A stretch of DNA of 64,000 nucleotides from Pictodentalium vernedei (taxonomy: Eukaryota > Mollusca > Scaphopoda > Dentaliida > Dentaliidae): positions 366,867,704 through 366,931,703 of the forward strand of contig CM062297.1 in the NCBI GenBank assembly GCA_031216915.1, written 5' to 3'. The stretch's first letter is position 1. Every line of letters starts with the position of its first letter. The notes beneath the pieces are model-generated. The model made no database searches. It saw only the letters and a program-made list of their open reading frames with translations, and was not told the DNA's origin. This document shows positions 54,340 through 64,000 of this stretch, piece after piece. The translations under genes were made by a program, and so were the position numbers.

Positions 54340-57085
54340 ATATTCACTTTACTTGATTTAAGACCAAACAAAATTAAATAATTGATTCTCAGACAATTTT
54401 TTTTTTAAACGAATAAGGGAGGGCGGTTTTTATTTTTTATTCCTGATGGAATGGTCGCAGATGCCTTAAATCCAGTTGTGAGAGCCTAAACATAAATACT
54501 AGAGCGTCCATGTTGATATCACTGATAGTTTTTTTTTTGTAACAGTGATCATACAACCCAAAATCAATATTGAACAACTAAAATGGAGATAGAAAAATAA
54601 TAAGGAGTTTTTGAACTGGTCTAGTGCTGGAAGCCACAATTAGGCCTTCCGAAAAATGAGAGTACCAGTGCAAAAGCCAACATTTTCTTTACGCATGTTT
54701 CGTATTCGGCCAAACGTAAATTATAGTTTGTTCATACAAAGTCTCCAATAATTTGTAATAAAACATTTTTGATGAATGAATTCAGACCACCAAAACTAAT
54801 CTAGTTCTCAGCCAGTTGAATAAATATTTATTTTGTACATACATATGAGAATCGTGTCGCATTTCTCGAAGAGAATAACAATACTGTATCAATGTATTAC
54901 ATTGCAAATTGCGATGTGATGCTGTTACAATCACAAACTATGATAGAATTATATATTTTTAATTCTGCCACCGAAGTAAATATGAGTAAAAATAAACGAA
55001 ATGGCATCTTAGGAGGTAAACCCATTTAAAAACATAATAAATAATTGCCTCTTCCATTTCACTCTTCGCGAGGCGACGTGCGATAAATTTAGACAAGTTT
55101 GCATTCAGGTCGACGTCACCAAAGGTCAACGGGGATGTAGTTCTACTGTAGGTGTAAATTTTTTACTATTGAAATCCCATTGCTGGCGTGTTCATCGCGG
55201 TTGGTGCTTTTCATATATAGTACAATAGGTAATCATGGTATAAAACGCCGATCACTTACTTGAAGTACAGCAGCATACCTGTTTCAACGCACCATTCGGA
55301 TAACCTGCATAGGTTCAAAATAGATATTGAAACCGATAATCATCCGTGTAAGCTTGTTTTGCTCTCTGTCCGCTGACCTGTCTGAGCCGCAGTCGGAATA
55401 GAAGAAGATCTGGATGTTTGTGAGTGTGCAAGTGTGTGGATCTGCGTGTATGTGTGAGTGATTTTTGTGTGCGTGCACGTGTGAGTCTGTGACTGTGTGT
55501 ATACGCCCCTGAGCCAGCCCAACCCTTACAAAATTGACCTAGCTTTGTGGAAAGTTTTATACACCAATTATTTAATCAATGTATTTAAAGTAACCAGTGT
55601 CCTTTTTCCTTCGCTTTTGCCTTATCTTTCTGCCACACATTTGTTCGTTAATGCCTTTGTTCTTTTCCTTTTCTCTTTTTAATCTGCAAAAAAAATCATT
55701 ATTTTTGCACATTGTCAGCTGTTAGAATAACATACTGGATTGTTAATGTAATGGAGAGGAGGCTTAGCTAAGTGTTGAGCAATTGTCCTCCAATCCCTTT
55801 GCTTTCTTGTTTGCAATAAAATATGTTTAATCTTATCTAAGGTTGTTTTCAAATATCGATCGTGAAGGCAAATATCGATCGTGAAGGCAGTAGGCCTCAA
55901 GATGTCCATCATCTGGTACTTAATAAAAGTGTATGGAAAAACTGACCGAAATATTTTGAAGTTAAACCATCTTTGCATATTTTGTAACCTTTTCATTGTA
56001 ACTTTAAACTATTCAAATAGCTGTTGTATGAAAATATTACAAAATATAATAACAGAGAAAGATCAATTAGAGATACAACAGTATACAACAAAATAAAATG
56101 ATATAACTAAGGACAAATTAATGCGTAACGGAGGTATTTGACAGAAAGCATGCTGATCATTTGAGTCGTCTCCCTGGGTTTTGCATCATAACTTTACTCA
56201 AAAAGGTGGTATAATTCAGTGGTGGGACAATGCGATTTGTGTTCGTCAATACGACACGAGTGTAAACGTGGGGAGGTAAGAACGAGTGGCGCGCTTCGAG
56301 TTCTATCCTTCCGCGATGGCATGAGTGCCATATTAAATCACGCATTCACACATCGTAACATTCTGTGTTTATTACACGCCTCTGTGATAATTATCATTTT
56401 CTAAATTCGGTTTTATTTGTAGAATTTAAGAGTTCTGACGCCTGCTTGAAATAAAAAAACAACATGTGATTGGCAAACACGTATGACAGATCGATAAGTA
56501 AACAGAAAAATATAAATAAAAATTGTGTCCAAATAGGTTATTTATTCGTATTTTTAAGAAATCAGCTGACGTTATGTGATAGATACTCGCCTCACAGTCA
56601 AAACTTGGGTGTTATAAAACACTCCCCAATTGGAATATTAATTTCGTTAAAATTAGCGGATTTGAACAAAAACATACATTTTCCAATTGACATTCGATTT
56701 ATCAGCTGTCGCCTCGGCTTCCGAATTGATTTGGATCAGAATGCGAAGGTTTCGATTTGCCGATTACGAAAATGGGCGGAGTTTAGTTCTTTTGATGGAT
56801 CCATGGTGTCAAATTGAAAATAGCCACTGAACAGAAAGCTGTACGGAACACGTGTTTCGTACGGATTTGTATATATGGAACTGGAGATAAGTAATTAGCG
56901 TGTAACCAAATTCAGAAAATGGACTCATACCATTCCTGGGGGGTTAAGACTCACATTGTTTCACCCAGTGGCGTGGCCACGGGTATGAGGTGGCACATGC
57001 CCCCTCCCAAAATTCAGTCATGCCCACCCCCACCACTCATGTTGACCAATATGGGGAACATCAGGGAAGAAATTTTAATATCTAG
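54340..57085. other. Non-coding stretch
   Basis: No gene recognised. GT/GA-rich simple sequence lies at 55418-55500 and a 19-bp exact tandem duplication (AAATATCGATCGTGAAGGC) at 55845-55883. 56470-56817 is open for 115 codons but shows no family resemblance. Confidence 0.5.
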
Positions 57086-57089
57086 CAAT

Positions 57090-57232
57090 TTACTTGATTC
57101 TGCGTCCGTTTGCGTCCATAATTTATAAGTTGTGAAGGGCATCAATAATTAGGCCACATTGTGGCCTAATTATTGATGCCTTTCACAACTTATAAATTAC
57201 GGACACAAACGGACTCAGAGTCAAGGAAGTTG
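57090..57232. repeat. Large near-perfect inverted repeat
   Basis: GCGTCCGTTTGCGTCCATAA...GGGCATCAATAATTAGGCCAC pairs with GTGGCCTAATTATTGATGCC...TTACGGACACAAACGGACTC across a 3-base centre. Weaker pairing extends outward. Either a fold-back MITE or a head-to-head local duplication. Confidence 0.8.
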
Positions 57233-57394
57233 TGGGTTTTTTTGTCTCGAATTTCAAACTTTTTCCAAGGGAAGGACCCCGGCCCCCCTCTAATTAGAGG
57301 GGGACACCCCCTTTTGTGCTCGCCAGCATCTTGCTGCCATGGCTCAGAAGATGCAGCGAATCATATTTGGTATGACCCCTAGATATTACTCTTG

Positions 57395-57410
57395 CCCCCC
57401 CCCCCCCCCC
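57395..57410. repeat. Poly(C) tract
   Basis: Sixteen consecutive Cs following another C-rich region. One of the window-wide set. Confidence 0.95.
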
Positions 57411-57646
57411 TCCCCTGCAAACATTGATATCCTTGCTACGCGCCTGGGTTCACCATATGAAGATTCTCCCTGTTAAGTGGTATTAGGCCAAGCTCTGCTG
57501 TAAATCGGTGATGGAAATATTTAACGCGCGGCTGCTTTTGTGAAGTTTTTGTTCTTAATTATTCTCTAGAGACCCTTAATATTGATAGCTGCAGCAACAA
57601 TAACGGTTGGCCTTTAGAGACCGTGATTACAACTTCCACTGTCAAA

Positions 57647-57974
57647 CACATCAGCTCTCCTTTCATGAACTACTCCACAATTTACGTACCTCTGCTCTTC
57701 ACAACAGAATTGCATTATAACTGGCTTATGTATTGATCGTCTGGTGGTGGATTGTGAAGACGCACAATGTGAACGGAATATTTTACTCTGGGGCGTAGCA
57801 ACCACCGTAACACATCAGCTCTCCCTTCCTGCACTAATGATTAATGTGCCGCTGCCCTTCATAAAAGAACTGCATTTAAACTGGCTTGTGTATTGATCAT
57901 CTGGTGGAGCCTGCAAAGACGCACAATATGAATCGAATATCTATACAGAGACGTAGGAACCGGGGCTGCACAAG
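57647..57974. repeat. Two-copy 164-bp tandem repeat
   Basis: CACATCAGCTCTCC begins at 57647 and 57811. Both are followed by CTGGCTTRTGTATTGATCRT, CTGGTGG and AAGACGCACAATRTGAAYSG. The copies are clearly diverged, so the duplication is old. Confidence 0.75.
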
Positions 57975-57979
57975 GTTCA

Positions 57980-59140
57980 CCTGCTCCCTTGTCCAACTTT
58001 TTGAGAAACAGTTGAGAGAGATGGGGAGAGAGAAAGTGTATATCAACAGTATCTGTATCAACCCATAAATGTAATCAAATTGGAAATTTGCGGGAAGAAG
58101 GTGCACAGACTCTTAACGCTTAAGATGTGACCAAACATCACCAAAGATTCACTTGTTTTATTTCTCTCTACTACGGACTTCAAATTCGAGAAAAGTGCAC
58201 ATTTTTAACTCCATATTTAACAAAATTCCTCACTGGACCGAAACATCTTTTCGAACCAATGTGAGAATCGACTGAATATGGAGTCTAAAATGTGCATTTT
58301 TCTCCATGTAGAGGTGCGTGAGCCCCGAACATGCTTTGTGTTTTGTATTCCTATGATCCTACTATGTCAGAAAGGCACATGGGTATCTGATATATATATC
58401 GTTGTCAGATTGCCCTTTTATGACCGTGCGCATTCCCCACCAAGTTCGAATTTCTTCCTACGTACCTGATTTTATAGCTTTTTTCTACATGTGTTTCGCA
58501 AGGGAGATATTGTTCTCGAGCCGATTATGTCCGAAAAACGTGCTCACGTATGTGTGGACGAAACCGACTTGCGAACATAATCGGACACGTGAACATATTC
58601 TGACGTAACAGACGTGCCGAAGTCTGACAGAACCCCCACAGTAGGGGCGGTGATGTGCCACTGTGTGAAACAGTTGAGGACGCTGCCCAAAGAAATGTAT
58701 TTATAAAATAGTACAGGACCTATGTTTAAAAAAGAACTTTTCGAGGAAATATGAGTAGTATGAAATATGAGACCCACCCTTCAGCCGAAGGAAAAGCCGG
58801 AGGGAGTTCTAAATACATATCAAACAGAAGTCACCCATGGATCAATCCGTATGAAACGCCCTGCTTGGATTAGTTCGTCTCTTCACTTTTTGTCAGTCGA
58901 TAACTCTCTAACTTCGTTCTCTGAGATAATTTCCAAAACTTAATAAATAATCTGTTCCTTATCCCCATAGTGCTTACCGTATGACTCCGTCCAATATGTC
59001 ATACTCTATTTAAAGACTTACTCAAAGCACAAAAGACAAAACTGATTTCCATGTTTCCATTTAGCGTCACCGTCATCCAGATCCAGACTGATTAATTGAC
59101 AAACAGTGTTATCAACCGCTTTAAAACCAGACTGGCAAGT
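57980..59140. other. Non-coding stretch
   Basis: No gene recognised. A partial inverted repeat (CCGATTATGTCCG at 58520 against CATAATCGGAC at 58578) is the only structure seen. Confidence 0.5.
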
Positions 59141-59142
59141 AG

Positions 59143-59640
59143 TAGTGCTAGCGACTCTTTTGCCCAATAAGCAGGATGGCATATCGGATCTCATACGTCA
59201 CATTATTGTTACGCGAACCTGTTACCTCATGTTTGGTTGTCATGGCTGCGCGCGTGAGCGGCCATGTTGCCACGTCAGTACCATGGTGAGCCATGGTGTC
59301 AGCGGATGTTGTTAGTGTGACAGTGTTTCATTCGTCCATTTTGTCTACTGGAGGTCGCCATCTTGGTTTTAATTGTGGCATATGGTTGCTATGTGACTCA
59401 AAAGCCTCTACTAGGTGGCGAGGTGTTCAGAGGGTGGGTTCTATTGAATGAGAGTATATCCAGTAACCACAAAAACCCCGGAAATGGTTTATTTCGCTCG
59501 TATTCCCCCAGAATCCTCGGTTGTTCACTCCTAATCTGATGGCACGTGCTTTAGGTCTCGAAAGGTTTTTGATATAGTGGTTGGTGTTTTCTGATGGTAT
59601 ATTGAACTGGATTAGAGCGTATCTAATTACCAGAATTACC
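59143..59640 (+). repeat. Dispersed repeat family R, copy 3
   Basis: AAGTAGTAGTGCTAGCGACT, TTACCTCATGTTTGGTTGTC, GCGCGTGAGCGGCCATGTTG, TACTGGAGGTCGCCATCTTG, GGTTGCTATGTGACTC and GAGAGTATATCCAGTAACCA follow the order of the other copies. A second partial module continues to 59640. Confidence 0.65.
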
Positions 59641-59830
59641 AGCACTGACACCACGCATCACTATAGTAATGATGAAACAGCATAGCCGCTCACGTGGACT
59701 ACCATGACAGCCAAACGTGGAGTAACAGGACCACGTGACTATAAAATTAGGTATCATGAGATCCTTCCAGAGATCTTGCTGATGGGCACGAAATTGTGAG
59801 CACAAGTACTATGGCAGAGTCGTATTTTGT
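59640..59830 (-). repeat. Dispersed repeat family R, inverted partial copy
   Basis: Reverse complement contains CACGTTTGGCTGTCATGGTA, CACGTGAGCGGCTATG and GTGTCAGTGC, matching the first 200 bases of R copy 3 in the opposite orientation. Confidence 0.6.
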
Positions 59831-59929
59831 TTAATAGAGGACAAGTGGTAAAGAGGTTCTCCGTGGAGTGGGAGAAAATTTAGAATTTATTCTAACTCTC
59901 CGTCTATCAGAAATAACAGACGATAGTAG

Positions 59930-60540
59930 AAGATCATGTACCCGACCGTGCCATATTGGCCGGAGGGAGAGCCGGATGGGGAAGTGACGTCATAGTAACG
60001 TGACCTGGTGAAGTCATGTTCGGTTGACTTGGTAGCCCGCGTGAGCGGCCATCTTGTGACGTCATCCCCATGGTGATACATGATGTTAGTGCGCCTGCGC
60101 TGCGCGTGTTAGGGTGATCCATGTTTCCGTCGTCCATTTTGTATACTGGAGGCCGCCATCTTGGTTTCTATTATAGCACGTGGTTGCTATGTGACCCAAA
60201 GACCCAAGGACAGGGTATGTTCGTATGGTATGTTCCTTTGTACAAGAGTAATTTCCCGATCTGCTGAATTACCCAAATAAACCCGACAATCCCGACAAAT
60301 CACCTAAAACGACTTTATTTGATATGAAACCCCAGATTCGGCATATAACAGTAGCACGTAGTACTATAGTATCGACAGGGCCCCAGGGGGGTAAGTTCGA
60401 TTGAATTGGAGTAGTTTTCTGTCTCAGATTCCCCCGGAATCCATATTTTCTTCGTAGAATTACCACAATAACCCGATAATTGTTTACTTGGCTCTGATTT
60501 CAACTAAATTCTCGGTTTCTGCCTATGCATCTATAAGCTA
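59930..60540 (+). repeat. Dispersed repeat family R, copy 4
   Basis: TAGTAGAAGATCATGTACCC, GAAGTGACGTCATAGTAACG, GCCCGCGTGAGCGGCCATCT, GTGCGCCTGCGCTGCGCGTG, TATACTGGAGGCCGCCATCT and GTAGCACGTAGTACTATAGT. It includes the later AGCACGTAGT module also present in copy 2. Confidence 0.7.
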
Positions 60541-60594
60541 TGTTATGACTTCTTTGTTCTATTAATTCTGACTTCCCTAGATGTGTTTATATTC

Positions 60595-61440
60595 TATTGT
60601 GCACATTACAGGTAGCACATAGGCACATGCTGGATGTTTCGATATGTGCTTATGAGAAAAGGCACAATGTGACACATTGTGCACTAGCGCATAGGCACAT
60701 GATGGATATGCCGATATGTGCTTATGTGAAAAGGCTCAATGCGACATATTGTGCACTAGCACATGGGCACATGCAACTAGAAAGAGATTCTATAAACACC
60801 GACGTTTCCCCAAAAAGGGATTCTATAGGGATTCCAAAAAGGGATTGCATAAGTGGGATTCCAATTCCTATACGGGTGGTCTTACCAACTTATCTCCAAG
60901 TATCCGTCCCATGATTTGACTATATTGTAGTCATCCAATGCTAGTCGTCTTCTAACATCCTTGCAGTCTTGTACCGTTACTACCTTGCTCCATAAGTATT
61001 CCAACGACCATAGACATGTCTATGTTCTATTGTACGCATAATAGGTAGCACATAGGCTGGATGTGCCGAAATGTGCTTATGTGAAAATGCACAATGTGAC
61101 ACATTGTGCACTTGCACATATACGCAAGCGATAAAAAAGGGGAGCCGAACGCCAGAGGTTTTTCAAAAAAAGGAATTCCATGGAACTTGGGCGTTTGGTG
61201 GAATGTGCTTGCGTGGTATTACACATTGTGTCACAGTGTGTACACATTACCTGTAGCACATTGACACATGCTGGATGTGCCGATATGTGCTTATGTGAAA
61301 ATGCACAATGTGACACATTGTGCACTTGCACATATACGCAAGCGATACGACTCTTAGCCTCGTTTCAGGAAAAAGGGATTCCATGCCTACAGGCATTTTC
61401 CAAAAAGGGATTAACGAAAAAGGGATTCCGTAAATAGGAC
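60595..61440. repeat. Array of hairpin-bearing units (GCACAATGTGACACATTGTGC)
   Basis: The near-palindrome CACAATGTGACACATTGTGC occurs at about 60662, 61091 and 61306, with a variant near 60733. Each is preceded by GATATGTGCTTATGTGAAAA and TAGCACATAGGCACATGCTG. Units are separated by AAAAAGGGATTCCA-type words. The open frames here (for example 60597-60914 and 61180-61437) are the repeat read through, not genes. Confidence 0.75.
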
Positions 61441-61444
61441 TCTT

Positions 61445-62125
61445 ATCCGACTCCGTAAAATTGGATTCCGTGTCTTTAAATAAACACTCGAGGGTATGGA
61501 AAGTAGTTCCAGTACCAAGTGCTTTCTATTCTTAGACACCCTGTTACGCAATTACTCAGTGCAGAGGTGAGCTTAATTTTAAATGGACTGTACACTCAAT
61601 GCAGCGTCATTCTCCATTCGCGGGATAAAATGGGTCATTCGACAACTCCCAGTTGGTTTTCCTGAACTTTTCTCTTGTTCGCAACATTTTAACACGATTT
61701 GTTTTCAATATGAAGTGTCCTAAACAGAAAGTGTTATAAATTTCTATGACCAAACCGGTAAATTCTTCCTGTCATATTAGAACTTCTGATACACTGATTA
61801 TTGATTTCCTGTAGTACCCTTGTCATTTCAAAACATTTATCTAGTTACCTTGGATTTGGTTCAACTGAAAGAACGTTTAAAACATTAACATCCTCTTTGT
61901 CTCCAATGTCGTTGCGCATCTTGTGAATGTTATCGCATTAAATTTACACTTGCATGACTTACACAGACAGTTCGCGGGAAAAGTTTTATTATGAATTCAA
62001 AGCATGTAATTAGCGCCGTTTACCAATATTGGGTGAATTCTGGCCGCGTGAGTAGAGCTGTACTTCAGATCGATTATCATCTAAACCGAATATCCCGAGC
62101 ATGACTGACGAAGTAGTTACGTCGC
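61445..62125. other. Non-coding stretch
   Basis: No gene or repeat recognised. Confidence 0.5.
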
Positions 62126-62129
62126 TTCA

Positions 62130-62360
62130 CCCTTTACCCAACTTAATGGCCAAAACCGGGCAGCGCTATTCACAAAAACCGCCTTTCCATTTTCATTATT
62201 TTTTTATTTTTTAACTCACAAACATAGCTTTTGGCCCTCATTGGAACGAGCTCGTTCCAATGAGGGGTCATAAGCAATGTTTTTGAAACAAAAATGACAA
62301 AAAATACTTATTCGAGAATTTTGTTTTTAAGTGTCGTCTGCCTTTCGTGTAGGTAACGAG
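62130..62360. mobile_element. TTAA-type palindromic MITE
   Basis: Left end CCCTTTACCC after TTCA (62126-62129), right end GGTAACGAG before TTAA (62361-62364). The core is TTGGCCCTCATTGGAACGAG...CTCGTTCCAATGAGGGGTCA. Shares GGCAGACGACACTT (inverted) with the copy at 34293. Confidence 0.75.
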
Positions 62361-62364
62361 TTAA

Positions 62365-62825
62365 ACAAGCAATAACTATAATCAAACTAGTACATTGTAA
62401 AGTGCAGTCCGGTCTGATCATAAACAGGGGCGCAATGAAGAGAACCAACTGAGGGGGTGTTTAAACCTGATTTGTTCCGCTCAAGTCTCAACTGATAAAA
62501 TATTTAAACTGTGTCATCAAGACATGTCTTAGTCAAAGGCATGCCTTAATGTTGAAGCTGAAATATTAATCAGACATAATTATGGTTCAAAAAGTCAGGA
62601 CTTCTTGGAAATTTATTTATGGATAAATAAAATATACTTACAGTAGGCGTGACGCGTCTTTTTATTTAACGCGTACTGTACCGACACTTCAAATTGGCCA
62701 TATGGGCCCCCAACAGCCCAAATCTTGCACTACAGACCTCCATGCGTACGAAAGTATATGATTACTAGCAGGTGACCCTGAAGCACTTCAGGACAGGGCA
62801 GACCCGGTGAAAAGGGCATTTATTC
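62365..62825. other. Non-coding stretch with a dispersed repeat
   Basis: 62625-62755 resembles 45200-45295. Nothing else recognised. Confidence 0.45.
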
Positions 62826-62829
62826 GCAT

Positions 62830-63060
62830 TAGCAGTTCTCACTTGATCGACGACTGCAAATTTAAGTTATGGTGTCTAGAACAACGGTTAAATAGACTGC
62901 ATTTTGCGGCAGCGAAACGTCCGGAAAAAAATAGATTGTGCGTTGTGCGTTGCTGTTGACAAATTTTCCAGCGATGATATCCCCGCTCACTAAAATGCTA
63001 TTGATGGCGAGACGAGAGAACTTGTTCCATAGTCGGGAGAATGTTTGAACAAATTATTCG
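62830..63060 (-). pseudogene. Penton-like capsid protein fragment (Polinton D)
   Basis: The minus strand reads INSILVSGDIIAGKFVNSNA, the same core block as NSILVNVDVIAGSYVNGSAQ in element A. Only the central to C-terminal part of the family is recognisable. Confidence 0.55.
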
Positions 63061-63432
63061 TCCCAGTAATAATGGGAAACGAATACTACGTTTTACGTTT
63101 TAAGTTTCCCCACTGCCATTTCCTGTCTTTTCTACATTTTCTATTCGAGAGGGTATTGAATTTCATGGTGAAACGAGTCTTATTATTGCTCGCTACGACT
63201 GAAGAAAAAAGTTCGTAGCTATGTTCTCAGCTATCTTTTATAAAAAAAATTGTAGCATTTTTTAATTAATTATTATTTTTTAATTTCTTTTTTCTGTTTT
63301 ATTACATCGGAATATAAAAGACGTCAAACCCACTCCTATATTTTCCATAGTATTTGTAACTCGTCAGATTAGTAACCTCGAAATTATAAGGTCCTCGACC
63401 TCACACCGCTTTACTATTCTTCATGTTGTTTG

Positions 63433-63949
63433 TTACGTGATCGTCGTAGATGTGATTCCAATTCTTGAAATCTTGACAAAAGAGGCACAAAAAATCGCGT
63501 TGTCTCTTATAGTCTGTCCAGGTAATCCGAAGAAATTTTGAGACAGATAAAAGCAATCTACGTTGCTGTGACGTCCTCGAACGTAATCAGATTTGCATCC
63601 ATTCTGTTTCTCCAACAACTCATCGTCGAAGAAGTCTTTAGGATGGAACATGTCGTTCGCGTTTTCATACAAATGACATTGTACGTCTGATTTTTTCCTG
63701 AGCTCTCACGATGCCTCTTGCAAGAGCGTCACATGTGATACTTGCTATTTTTTCGAACTTATGATCAAAAATTCTCACTTTCACATCATTCGGTAATTTT
63801 TCATTCAACACATATCGCAATAATTTGTATTTGGGCTGAAAGCGACTCTTGCCGAAAATGAATATGCTATCGTAATCCAACCATTCGGATCGCAATAATT
63901 GATTCATCAACAGATTTGCTTTTCCACAATTTGATTTTCCCATGATCAA
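63433..63949 (-). pseudogene. Polinton FtsK/HerA-type packaging ATPase
   Basis: 63665-63949 carries the P-loop region (GKSNCGKANLLMNQLLRSEW) followed by DYDSIFIFGKSRFQPKYKLL. 63433-63672 carries DYVRGRHSNVDCFYLSQNFF and LPGQTIRDNA, the second half of the ATPase core. Both are strongly characteristic of Polinton and adintovirus genome-packaging ATPases, which pump DNA into the capsid. The neighbour on the same strand is the penton-like piece. Confidence 0.75.
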
Positions 63950-64000
63950 TCAATACACAATACGACACACGCGTGTGAATGGGTTTATCGATATGGCCCG

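Larger units (their letters stand above)
62830..64000 (-). mobile_element. Polinton remnant D (runs off the right edge)
   Basis: A penton-like piece (62830-63060) and most of a packaging ATPase (63433-63949) lie on the minus strand, with AT-rich spacer between. The element continues beyond the window. It is broken (several breaks) but better kept than remnant B, suggesting intermediate age. No terminus was identified on the left. Confidence 0.7.

Noticed and set aside
56470-56817. 115-residue plus-strand frame as a host gene
   Set aside because: No family resemblance, AT-rich composition like the surrounding non-coding DNA, no splice or promoter context I can support.

Overview
This is eukaryotic, almost gene-free DNA from the genome of a marine invertebrate. 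I recognise no complete host gene and no rRNA, tRNA gene or CRISPR array. Nearly everything identifiable is mobile-element material: Polinton/adintovirus-like elements, non-LTR retrotransposons (LINEs), 5S-rRNA-derived SINEs, Tc1-like transposons, short palindromic MITEs and satellite-like repeats. The 5S-like heads of the SINEs read like a lophotrochozoan (mollusc/brachiopod type) 5S gene, so I favour a lophotrochozoan host with modest confidence.

Layout. 1-7827: right part of a Polinton/adintovirus-like element (A) with several open frames, ending in a repeat-rich terminal region. 7836-8554: a copy of a dispersed repeat (family R) and a MITE. 9467-13800: old Polinton remains (B; minor capsid, integrase, major capsid and fibre-like pieces). 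13925-15000: a 5'-truncated LINE. 15235-24346: a 9.1-kb element (E) made of two long inverted arms, tandem arrays and no recognisable gene. Its ends (AG...CT, near-perfect 6-bp target duplication, GTACATGTAC-rich subterminal segment) match the end of element A in architecture. 25165-26460: a Polinton polymerase fragment (C), followed directly by repeat R. 27.3-33.9 kb: satellite-like family S, a second LINE tail and several hairpins. 34.3-39.9 kb: three TTAA-type palindromic MITEs, a young 5S SINE with a perfect 13-bp target duplication, and tandem repeats. 40237-41815: a Tc1-like element with both ends. 42.6-44.9 kb: a tRNA-like tandem repeat and a second Tc1-like transposase. 47.8-52.1 kb: a nearly full-length LINE carrying a 5S SINE and a 199-bp perfect-type palindrome. 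53-57 kb: a Tc1-type MITE, one exon-like open frame and a large inverted repeat. 59-61.4 kb: more R copies and a hairpin-bearing array. 62.8-64 kb: another Polinton fragment (D; penton-like piece and packaging ATPase) running off the right edge.

How it fits together. The locus looks like a nest in which elements landed in older elements. B and C may be the two sides of one old Polinton later split by a LINE and by E, but this is inference. The most interesting object is E: a gene-less, fold-back element with Polinton-type termini, which looks like a non-autonomous passenger of the Polinton machinery.
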